Below are positions 1 to 7,443 of a stretch of 63,801 nucleotides of DNA, piece after piece. A model generated the notes under the pieces. The model did not search any database. It saw nothing but the letters and a program-made list of their open reading frames with translations, and was not told the origin of the DNA. Within the stretch, counting starts at the first letter, position 1. Each line of letters opens with the position of its first letter. The stretch is from Microcaldota archaeon (GTDB taxonomy: Archaea > Micrarchaeota > Micrarchaeia > Micrarchaeales > Micrarchaeaceae), in assembly GCA_021801355.1 (NCBI GenBank), contig JAJYYB010000002.1, positions 1 through 63,801 of the forward strand. The letters are read 5' to 3'. Both the position numbers and the translations under genes were made by a program.

Positions 1-1010
1 CAAGAAGCCGGAGCTAAACAACGAAGTCAAGCTAATCATCGTGCTGGACGAGGCTTGGCAAATCCTGCAATCGAAGATAGGCGAGGAGAACATGGAGTCG
101 CTGCCCAGCAGAATCGTGAGGCTCGGAAGAAAATACGGCTTCGGTATGCTCGTAAGCACGCAGCAAATCGAGGACGTGCCCAACACTTTCATAAACTCAA
201 GCTCGATTCGCGTGATACACAGCTACCACGGCGCGAGCGTCTACGGAAACACGGCCGATATTTTCGGCTTGGGCGATTTCGAGACCGCCTACCTCAAAAC
301 TTCCGAGCGCGGCGAGGCTCTGATCTTCGACAAAGGCAGAGCCATGAGGGGCCAGCTTTGGGCCGATTACGTCAAGGTGGACATGCTAACCAAGCAAGAG
401 CTAGAAGCAATGAAGGCTAAATCTGACAAGTTCAAGCCAGCACTAATAGACGAGCCAGAGCTGCCGCTGGACATGGGCGCGAAGAAGCCAGTCCAGAAGA
501 CCGCAAGTGCTGTCGAGTTCTTCAAGCCGCCGAACGACAGACCGACCGCCACGCAACACGCGGCTATGCTCGCTGTGCTAGCCAACCCGAACACAGACAG
601 AGGCGAGATGATAAAATGGCTGGAAAACAAGAAGTGGATAACGGCTAGCAATACCTTATACGGAAGGAAACAAAACCCAAGCGTCTTTGACGCAATAGTA
701 AAGCTGGGCTTGGCTAAGGATGAAAACGGGAAGCTATCTCTTACTGAAAAAGGCGAGAAGTGGGTAGTGCCTGCCAAGATTCTTGAAAACGAATCCGAAA
801 TCGGCGGCGATTTGCACAGGCAGATTCTAATAAAGACCATAGAATACCTGCATGAAAGCAATATATTTGTTATGGCTACGCCAGAACCAGAATCTTTCGA
901 CCTTATAGCTTATGACGTAGACGCTAAAAAGAAATTCTTGTGGGACGATAAAAACAGAAAGGCTTATGAAATACAGACAACGGCAAGGAAGGACTCAATT
1001 TTAGCAAATT
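1..1010 (+). pseudogene. 5' part of a HerA/VirB4-like ATPase gene with nuclease-like C-terminus, cut by an IS
   Basis: The reading frame is open from base 2, so the true start and the Walker A motif lie upstream of the window. The visible part opens with a Walker B strand (LIIVLDEAW, bases 26-52) and a sensor-like segment GRKYGFGMLVSTQQ. This closely parallels GRKYQFGLIVASQN in the ATPase at 53370-54881, so the two are related. After the ATPase core comes a linker, a probable winged helix (around bases 545-780) and a C-terminal region with SFDLIAYD followed by AYEIQTTA. That resembles a PD-(D/E)XK nuclease core with Q in place of the last K; this domain call is inference. At base 1010 an insertion sequence interrupts the codon after GCA AAT; the present frame ends in IS sequence at 1036. 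The 3' remainder is at 2546-2667. The ATPase could be part of a plasmid, defence or transfer module. Confidence 0.75.
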
Positions 1011-2540
1011 CAGTAGTTGGTCATTTCGTGACGTAAATAGCCACACTTCCGATAATACGGAAGTTTCATAGATTTTTCTTGCGAATCAGAATTGGGCGGA
1101 CCCACTTCCGCAGACGACCGCGAAATAAATAGATATCTATAAACGTTAGCGGAGCGATCGCCCCATGTGTTAGGACGACCAACTCTCCGCCTAGCCTATA
1201 CAATGAGAACAACGAAGAGAAAAAATAAGATACCTGCGCCTTTCGGTGGACTGGCAAAAAGAGGATACAAAGGCACCAATGTCCTCCAAAACATATCCAA
1301 AGTTCTGACAACAATCCTAAATAACGCATCAAAAACGGTCCACAAACAAAGACTTGTTTCTGATGCTGCGTCAGTCGTGATAAAGGCCGCATCGTTACGC
1401 AGTAGCATTCATGGCGCAAGAAAAAGGATGAAGAGAGGGAAATCGAGAAGGCAGATTGCAAGAGTTCTTGAGGGTCTCGACCTGAATAAAGTCGAAGACG
1501 AGACCAATTCGATTCTCAGAATTGATGCAAAGAAAAGGTTCGGCGGTCAGATAATCGATGCTGCAATAGACATACACGAAATACCCTATCATGGTGGACC
1601 GAATGAGGATAAGAAGGAGATTGGTAGAGACAAACAAAAGGATGGCACCACAAAATTCCACATGATTGCGACCATATACCTCATCGGAAAGAAGAGAAAA
1701 CGTTTCACGTTGGCAGTCACATTCGTACCTCTAGGAACGACGAAGAGGGCGATAGTGCAAACCCTTCTTTACCTGCTGAGAGGATGCGGCATAAAGGTGA
1801 GAATACTGCTTCTCGACAAAGGATTCTACTCTATCGAGGTTGTGCGATTACTCATGCGACTCAACATCGGATTCATAATGCCGATGAGAGGCAACAGGCT
1901 TAAAAAGAAAAAGGGGTGCTACAAAACAACGTATCTTATGAAGAGCGCAAAAGATGGAAAACCGATCAGTCAACTAGTTGCTGCGGTAAGTGTGATCAAA
2001 TACAACAGGGGAAAGCGGTTCAAACATCATGGTGCAATGCAGCTCTGCTTCATAACCGGAGGGATAGATTTCTCCCTGCACAAGATTGCGGAGTTCTACC
2101 GCAAGAGGTTTGGCATCGAATCGAGTTACAAACTCGACAAGTCGATAAGACCAAGAACAAGTTCAAGGAATCCTGCAATAAGGATGTTCCTTTTCAATGC
2201 GGCGCTGCTGATGCAGAATTTCTGGGTTGTAGTAAAACAGGTCTTTTGCAAGCGCATCTGTAGGGCGTCTGAACGGATGATTACACTCCGTGATTTTGCA
2301 GACCTACTGCTACATCAGATTCGGATCCGTTACGGGGAGAAGGTGGTGATAGGGACATAGGCAAACTCTGCAAAACTATACACTACTTAGTTAGCTCCAG
2401 CCGTTTTACCGATGTAAACTTCGGGACATAACAGAGTAGAGTACCGTCCAGTGCATGTCTACGGGCGGTTTTGCTTACCGAACCAATTCACGTTTCAACC
2501 TTAGAAGCATGGTATTTTGTGCCTTTATGACCAACTACTG
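1011..2540 (+). mobile_element. ISH3-like insertion sequence with 14-bp inverted repeats and 5-bp target duplication
   Basis: The left end CAGTAGTTGGTCAT (1011-1024) is the exact reverse complement of the right end ATGACCAACTACTG (2527-2540). The element is flanked by a direct repeat AAATT (1006-1010 and 2541-2545), the target-site duplication. It is 1530 bp long and encodes one DDE transposase. Element length, transposase size and a 5-bp duplication agree with the ISH3 family, but the family call rests on memory of motifs, not on a search. It sits inside an ATPase gene and both ends are perfect, so the insertion looks recent. Confidence 0.9.
1203..2360 (+). CDS. DDE transposase, ISH3-like
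   Basis: This 385-residue basic protein would catalyse cut-and-paste movement of the surrounding element. Visible motifs are a first acidic strand IDIHEIPYHGG, a second LLLDKGFYSIEVVRLL and a third region around RFGIESSYK followed by RTSSRNPAIR. The spacing fits a DDE nuclease of the ISH3/IS4 group, where the glutamate of IESSYK would be the third catalytic residue. The frame is intact, so the enzyme may be active. I chose ATG 1203; a GTG at 1167 would add 12 residues, but nothing supports it. The gene lies wholly between the inverted repeats at 1011 and 2540. Confidence 0.85.
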   Translation: MRTTKRKNKIPAPFGGLAKRGYKGTNVLQNISKVLTTILNNASKTVHKQRLVSDAASVVIKAASLRSSIHGARKRMKRGKSRRQIARVLEGLDLNKVEDETNSILRIDAKKRFGGQIIDAAIDIHEIPYHGGPNEDKKEIGRDKQKDGTTKFHMIATIYLIGKKRKRFTLAVTFVPLGTTKRAIVQTLLYLLRGCGIKVRILLLDKGFYSIEVVRLLMRLNIGFIMPMRGNRLKKKKGCYKTTYLMKSAKDGKPISQLVAAVSVIKYNRGKRFKHHGAMQLCFITGGIDFSLHKIAEFYRKRFGIESSYKLDKSIRPRTSSRNPAIRMFLFNAALLMQNFWVVVKQVFCKRICRASERMITLRDFADLLLHQIRIRYGEKVVIGT

Positions 2541-2667
2541 AAATTGGGATAAGAAGGAAAAATACAAAGTGCCGATAACATGGGTAACTTACGATGAACA
2601 AATAATGGACGAAATAAAGAAAATCACTGAAAATAAAGATGAATACTTACTGATAAAGGTGGGATGA
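2541..2667 (+). pseudogene. 3' remainder of the IS-interrupted ATPase gene
   Basis: If the IS and one AAATT copy are removed, the upstream frame (GCA AAT T) joins 2546 as TGG GAT AAG and stays open for 40 codons to TGA 2665-2667. The joined protein continues through KYKVPITWVTYDEQI and ends LLIKVG. This restores the end of the nuclease-like domain. The next gene starts at ATG 2669, one base after the stop, so the intact gene was probably translationally coupled to it. Confidence 0.85.
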
Positions 2668-2668
2668 A

Positions 2669-2980
2669 ATGCGTTTTTATGTTAATAGTCGAATCAATCC
2701 AACTCAAAGAATATATGTAACATTTGGGATGCAACCTGCAAAGAGAGAAAATATACCATATGAAACCTTTTTTGTAATAGAGCTAAATGGTGTGCAACAA
2801 CTATACACAAGAAACGATGTTTTGGCTGAAACTGGAACAGAACCGGCTGGGATTGCTTTGATTATCGGAGCGTTACTATTTATTGTAGACCCACTGCTCG
2901 GAATTATAGCTGGACTTGGAAGCGGTATCTTAGCAAATCAGTCTGAAGAGGACAGAGTCAGAATTTTTAATCAGTCGTAG
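2669..2980 (+). CDS. small membrane protein, unknown function
   Basis: This 103-residue protein has a soluble N-terminal half of about 60 residues, in which a short strand-rich stretch (RIYVTFGMQPAKRENIPY) can be seen. A long hydrophobic, glycine-rich segment follows (IALIIGALLFIVDPLLGIIAGL), probably one or two membrane passes, and a short charged tail. I recognise no family. It starts one base after the stop of the interrupted ATPase gene and is followed after 8 bases by another membrane protein, so the four genes from the ATPase to the nuclease-like gene probably formed one operon before the insertions. It may have served the ATPase. Confidence 0.6.
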   Translation: MRFYVNSRINPTQRIYVTFGMQPAKRENIPYETFFVIELNGVQQLYTRNDVLAETGTEPAGIALIIGALLFIVDPLLGIIAGLGSGILANQSEEDRVRIFNQS

Positions 2981-2988
2981 GTTTTGAT

Positions 2989-3336
2989 ATGGTAACAATT
3001 CAAATAGCGGCCGTTATACAATATTCAACCTACATCATATTACTAGCCATAACTTCAATATTTTATTATCGTTTTGGTAAATACGCAAAAGGAAGGATGA
3101 GAGACAGTATATTTATAGCAAACGGAGTAACTGCAATAATATTTCTTGTTATTACATTGTGGATATTGCCAGAATTTGTTGGTATAAATTTACCATGGCC
3201 TGACCCAGCTACATTTGTAAGTATATTGATAGCTGCGATTGACTACGGTAACCTTCTTCAAGGGCAGAAGATAGAAGAGAATACTACCACTTCAAGTAAT
3301 GGAAATAAAAAGGGCAAAAGGGCGAAAAGAAAATAG
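2989..3336 (+). CDS. three-TM membrane protein, unknown function
   Basis: This 115-residue protein has three predicted membrane segments: about residues 5-28 (VIQYSTYIILLAITSIFYY), 38-62 (IANGVTAIIFLVITLW) and 72-88. A very basic tail (KKGKRAKRK) would face the cytoplasm. No family is recognised. It lies in the AT-rich island between a one- or two-TM protein and a nuclease-like gene, with short spacing on both sides, so it is probably co-transcribed with them. An overlapping frame in another phase starts at 3299, but the next gene more likely starts at 3356. Confidence 0.6.
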   Translation: MVTIQIAAVIQYSTYIILLAITSIFYYRFGKYAKGRMRDSIFIANGVTAIIFLVITLWILPEFVGINLPWPDPATFVSILIAAIDYGNLLQGQKIEENTTTSSNGNKKGKRAKRK

Positions 3337-3355
3337 CTTAACTATTGGTGTAGAT

Positions 3356-3625
3356 ATGGACATAGTAGCAATAATTAACGAAATTATAAATGAGGTAAAT
3401 CCACTCATAGAACATAAGGATACAGTAAGCCAGATAGAGATGATATTTAGAAAACATGGGTTTTACACCACTAGAGAATATCCAATATACAAGATAAAAG
3501 ACGGCTCAGGGAGGAGGGGAAGGATTGATTTAGTAGCAAGGAAAGGTAAATTTAGAGTTGCAATAGAATATGACCATCATGAAGTTATAAAGTGGAAAAG
3601 TTTTCAGAAGATAGTACAAATAAAG
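3356..3625 (+). pseudogene. 5' part of a PD-(D/E)XK nuclease-like gene, cut by IS66
   Basis: The start is ATG 3356, preceded by GGTG at a suitable distance; the frame also extends back to 3299 without support. The protein begins with a helical region, then shows GRIDLVARKG followed by FRVAIEYDHHEV, the order D...ExD of a restriction-endonuclease-like core, although the final lysine is not in the usual place. At 3626 the IS66 element interrupts it and the present frame stops at TAG 3635-3637 inside the IS. The rest of the gene is at 5172-5321. Function unknown; it sits between a possible ATPase/membrane module and a type III R-M system. Confidence 0.7.
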
Positions 3626-5163
3626 GTAACTGTTTAGCAGAATGAAGTAAAATTAAGGTTGTAGTTCCGTTATTCTTTTTCTCCGAAAGACATTCAATCG
3701 TTATCAGAGGATAGGTTCTGGGGCTGAACAGTTAGGAGCAAGACAATGAAGGAAGATAAGTATCTAGATGCATTTACCGATGAAGAACGATTTGAAATCG
3801 ATTCGGAAGAGCTAGAAGAAAAGAACAAAGACATGGAAAAGAAAGTCCGACTCCTTATAAAAAAGGTAGAGAAACTCGAAAAGGAGGTGGCAGGACTCAG
3901 AAAGGAGAATCAAGAATTACGTGAACGTCTGGGACAGAAAATAGATCCAGAAATAATACCTGATTTCGTAAAGGAGAACCAACATCATCGCCACCAGAAA
4001 CCAGGTCAAAAAGAAGGTCATGAAGGAACCACGAGACCGATACCAGATCATGTCGATGAAACAAGGGACGCAATCATGGGCCAATGTCCTGATTGTGGAG
4101 GAATCGTCAGCGATGTCGGCGAACGAAAACGGATAGTAGAGACGATAATTCCTGCAAAAGTACACGTCAAAATGATAAAGGTCCACAGATACTGGTGCCC
4201 CTGCTGCAGGAAGGTTGTGGATGCACCTGTAACTGATGCATTCCAAAACTGCCGACTAGGTCTTGAGGTATACATTCTCGTTGCGCTCATGCGATACAGA
4301 ATGGGTATGACGTACGAGAAGATAGAGGAAATGCTCCAGATTGCCTACAATCTGTGCCTGTCGAGAGGCGAACTGCCACAGATGATGGATCGCCTTGCAT
4401 ACGAATTTGGAGACCATTATGAAGAGTTGATAGACGAAATGAGGAATTCGCCGTCTGCAAACGGCGATGAGACTGGATGGAGGATTGATGGAAGGAGCGC
4501 CTGGTTGTGGGTGTTCATTAACAAAGCAGTCGCGATATACAGAGTAGACAAGAGTAGGGGGAAGAAGGTAGTGCGACGTATACTCGGTCGACATTACAAA
4601 GGGGCATTGGGCAGCGACTTTCACTCCGCGTACAATCTAAACGGAGTCGTGCAGCAGAAGTGTCATGTACACCTCAAGAGGGATTTAAAAGAGGTTGCAG
4701 AAGACAAAGACGGAAGAAGCCAGTTCCATAGATTCAGGAAGAAGTTGATGAGAATCCTCGACGATAGCGTCAGGGCAAAGAAGAGGACAAGAGATAGCTC
4801 CGAATTGCAGCGGCAAAAGGACCATCTCGATGAGAGAATCGCCGCTCTCTGTAATGATACGTATACTGACATTGATTGCCTCCGGATCGTCAAAAGATTG
4901 AAGGGAAGAGGGAGAGACTTATTTACGTTCCTCGTGACAGACATAGATCCCGACAACAACATTGCAGAGCGGGGCATACGACCTGCAGTTGTGATGCGAA
5001 AGAACTCCTACGGAAACAGGAGCAATAAGGGCGCAAATACCATGTCCGTGATGTTGAGTGTAGTAGAAACGTGCGACCTAAAAGATCAGAACTTCCTAGA
5101 TTGGGGCAAGGGATACATGGAGAATCGGTTGTCGTTGGGCGCTTCACAAAGCTAAACAGTTAC
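3626..5163 (+). mobile_element. IS66-family element with 8-bp target duplication
   Basis: The element starts GTAACTGTTTAGC (3626-3638) and ends with its exact reverse complement GCTAAACAGTTAC (5151-5163); similarity continues imperfectly for about ten more bases. It is flanked by the 8-bp direct repeat AAATAAAG (3618-3625 and 5164-5171). GTAA termini and an 8-bp duplication are hallmarks of IS66. Only the large transposase gene is present, without the two small accessory genes of typical IS66, as in the ISBst12-type subgroup. The insertion splits a nuclease-like gene in frame-restorable fashion. Confidence 0.92.
3746..5155 (+). CDS. tnpC: IS66-family transposase
   Basis: This is a 469-residue transposase. 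It has an N-terminal leucine-zipper-like coiled coil (about residues 18-66, many E/K/L), then a His-rich segment, then a zinc-binding pair (CPDCGG and CPCC, about residues 114-155). The catalytic part carries the IS66 signature NGDETGWRIDGRSAWLWVF around residue 240 and ALGSDFHSAYN around 288. The C-terminal NIAERGIRPAVVMRKNSYGN includes the conserved glutamate. The frame is complete and lies inside perfect inverted repeats, so it may be functional. Confidence 0.95.
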   Translation: MKEDKYLDAFTDEERFEIDSEELEEKNKDMEKKVRLLIKKVEKLEKEVAGLRKENQELRERLGQKIDPEIIPDFVKENQHHRHQKPGQKEGHEGTTRPIPDHVDETRDAIMGQCPDCGGIVSDVGERKRIVETIIPAKVHVKMIKVHRYWCPCCRKVVDAPVTDAFQNCRLGLEVYILVALMRYRMGMTYEKIEEMLQIAYNLCLSRGELPQMMDRLAYEFGDHYEELIDEMRNSPSANGDETGWRIDGRSAWLWVFINKAVAIYRVDKSRGKKVVRRILGRHYKGALGSDFHSAYNLNGVVQQKCHVHLKRDLKEVAEDKDGRSQFHRFRKKLMRILDDSVRAKKRTRDSSELQRQKDHLDERIAALCNDTYTDIDCLRIVKRLKGRGRDLFTFLVTDIDPDNNIAERGIRPAVVMRKNSYGNRSNKGANTMSVMLSVVETCDLKDQNFLDWGKGYMENRLSLGASQS

Positions 5164-5171
5164 AAATAAAG

Positions 5172-5321
5172 CCAGATATAGCTATTGGCATTGCTGGGAA
5201 AGGAGATCTAGAGCCTAATCTTGAAAGAGCAACAAAGTATATTAAAGCACTAAGCTCACCATTATATGTAATATCTTTAAAACAGAGAACTTACAAATCT
5301 GTACAAAACGGAAAGGACTGA
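5172..5321 (+). pseudogene. 3' remainder of the IS66-interrupted nuclease-like gene
   Basis: Joining AAG 3623-3625 to CCA 5172-5174, i.e. removing the IS and one AAATAAAG copy, keeps the frame open for 49 more codons to TGA 5319-5321. The restored protein is about 140 residues and ends with a helix and strand (LYVISLKQRTYKSV). The following methyltransferase gene starts 4 bases later at 5326, so the intact gene was probably in one operon with the type III R-M genes. Confidence 0.8.
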
Positions 5322-5325
5322 TTGA

Positions 5326-7443
5326 ATGAAAGATTCGTTAATTGAAGAACTTCCTAAAATTGTTGAAAAGGGTAAGAAAGATGCGCAAAAGTTACTTGAC
5401 GGACTATCGAAGGCGCAAAGAATAACATTACAAACTAATGAGCTGGTGCTTCCAACAAAAGCAAAAAGAGGCCTATCTGCGTTTACTGGCCAAAGCGTAA
5501 AAGAAACAAAAGTAAAGGAACTGCTTAACCGGCTTATATATGGAGACAATTTACTTGCAATGCAAGCTTTGATAGCTGGCGATCCGGCCACAGGATTGCC
5601 ATCAATGCGAGGAAAGATAGATTTGATATACATAGATCCGCCTTTTGACAGCAAGGCGGATTATAGGACTAAAATACATCTGCCCAGCATAGACATAGAA
5701 CAAAAAGCATCAGTCATAGAACAGTTTGCATATTCGGATACTTGGAAAGATGGAACTAAATCTTATCTTGAAATGATAGTACCTAGATTAATTTTAATGC
5801 GAGAACTTCTAAGCGAGCAAGGCTCTATTTATGTTCATATAGATTCACGAGTAGGACATTATGTAAAGGTGATCATGGACGCGCTAATGGGAAAAGACAA
5901 ATTTCAAAGTGAAATTATCTGGAAGCAGACAAGGGCAAAGAGCACTGGTTTTAAGAACTACGGTTTAGAACATAATAGTATCTTTTTTTATACAAAATCA
6001 GACAATTTTATATGGAACATGCAATATAAAGAATATGAACTAGATAAAATTGATAGATATTACTGTTTTTTTGAGAAGGAAGATGGAAGTTACGAGAAAT
6101 TCACAAAATCTGAAATGAGAGCCTTTAGAGAATCGAGAAGGATGCCTACTGGAAAAAGGTTTGCTTTGATTCCTTTATTGAATTTAAATAAAAATAGACC
6201 AAATTTAAGATATGAATATAAGGGCTTTTTGGAAACGTGGGCTACCACAAAAGAAAAAATGCTTGAGCTTGAAGCACAAGGCCTGATCGTTCAGACTTCG
6301 CCGGGAGCTATGCCGTTAAAAAAACAATACTTTGAAAACATGGAAGGTGTAAAAGTTGGTACGTTATGGGATGATATATATCCTGTGAATTCACAGGCTA
6401 AAGAAAAAGTAGATTATCCCACTCAAAAGCCTGAAGCACTACTTGAGAGAATCATTGAAACATCTTCAAATAAAAACTCAATAGTAGGTGATTTCTTTGT
6501 AGGGTCAGGGACTACAGCAGAAGTAGCTGAACGGTTGGGGAGAGAATGGATCATATCGGATTTAGGAAAACCCGCATGTATGATTACAAGAAAAAGTCTT
6601 ATAGACCAAGATGCAAAACCATTTCTGTTTCAGTCAATAGGCGATTATCAGAAAGAGCAGTTTGAACAATCTTCGTTCAAGAGTATAGGAGATTTGGCGC
6701 AGGTCGTTTTGAATCTTTATGGTGCACTGCCATTTCCTATGCAGCAAGGCACGCCAAATAATTTAGGTTACATAAAACAGACAAAGACATTGGTCTTTGT
6801 AGATTCACCTACTAAGATGACTGGCTATGCTACTCTGAAGAAAGCACAAGAACTTAGAGCATCTTTTATGGGAGGATGGCAGAAAATAGTCGTGCTTGGA
6901 TGGAACTTTGATTTGAATATTAGTAGGATAATTGAAAGTTTCCAAAAAGAGATTGAAGAAAACAGGTTAGAAATATTAGTTATACCACCGGATCTATTAG
7001 AAAAACTAAAGCACAAGGCAGATTATGAAAAGCTCATAAGAGAAGGAAAGGTGAGATTTTCTTCATTGCAATATCTAAATGTAAAACCAATAAGGAAGAA
7101 GGAATCTGATAAAGATAATGATGAAATCGATGTGGAACTAGAGAATTATGTTTTATTGTCTCCAGATGCGTTGCCATTAGACAAGGAGAACAAAGAGAAA
7201 TTGGAGGAAGTAATAGAAAAAGACCCGTTAAGTCTTATAGAATATTGGAGCATAGATCCAGATTATGACGATGAGATATTTAGAAGCAAATGGCAAGATT
7301 ATAGGGAAAATCATGAGGACACACTAAAAATAGAAAGAAAGGCTAAACTTATAGTCCCTAAAGTGAACGGAAAAAGGAAAATCTGCGTCAAAGCCGTAGA
7401 TGTATTTGGCTTTGAAAGCGTTGCCGTAAAAGAAGTGAGTTAA
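5326..7443 (+). CDS. mod: type III restriction-modification system, modification (Mod) subunit
   Basis: This 705-residue N6-adenine DNA methyltransferase methylates one strand of a short asymmetric site and supplies specificity to the Res partner. Motif IV comes first (IDLIYIDPPFDSKADYR, about residues 104-120) and the AdoMet motif follows late (VGDFFVGSGTTAEVAERLG, about residues 388-406), the beta-class order of type III Mod enzymes. YPTQKPEALLERII precedes it, as expected. The region between is the target-recognition part. The long C-terminal third is of the length seen in larger Mod-like proteins. The stop overlaps the start of res (TAATG). Codon use is more AT-rich than in the housekeeping genes, which suggests horizontal acquisition. 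Confidence 0.93.
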   Translation: MKDSLIEELPKIVEKGKKDAQKLLDGLSKAQRITLQTNELVLPTKAKRGLSAFTGQSVKETKVKELLNRLIYGDNLLAMQALIAGDPATGLPSMRGKIDLIYIDPPFDSKADYRTKIHLPSIDIEQKASVIEQFAYSDTWKDGTKSYLEMIVPRLILMRELLSEQGSIYVHIDSRVGHYVKVIMDALMGKDKFQSEIIWKQTRAKSTGFKNYGLEHNSIFFYTKSDNFIWNMQYKEYELDKIDRYYCFFEKEDGSYEKFTKSEMRAFRESRRMPTGKRFALIPLLNLNKNRPNLRYEYKGFLETWATTKEKMLELEAQGLIVQTSPGAMPLKKQYFENMEGVKVGTLWDDIYPVNSQAKEKVDYPTQKPEALLERIIETSSNKNSIVGDFFVGSGTTAEVAERLGREWIISDLGKPACMITRKSLIDQDAKPFLFQSIGDYQKEQFEQSSFKSIGDLAQVVLNLYGALPFPMQQGTPNNLGYIKQTKTLVFVDSPTKMTGYATLKKAQELRASFMGGWQKIVVLGWNFDLNISRIIESFQKEIEENRLEILVIPPDLLEKLKHKADYEKLIREGKVRFSSLQYLNVKPIRKKESDKDNDEIDVELENYVLLSPDALPLDKENKEKLEEVIEKDPLSLIEYWSIDPDYDDEIFRSKWQDYRENHEDTLKIERKAKLIVPKVNGKRKICVKAVDVFGFESVAVKEVS

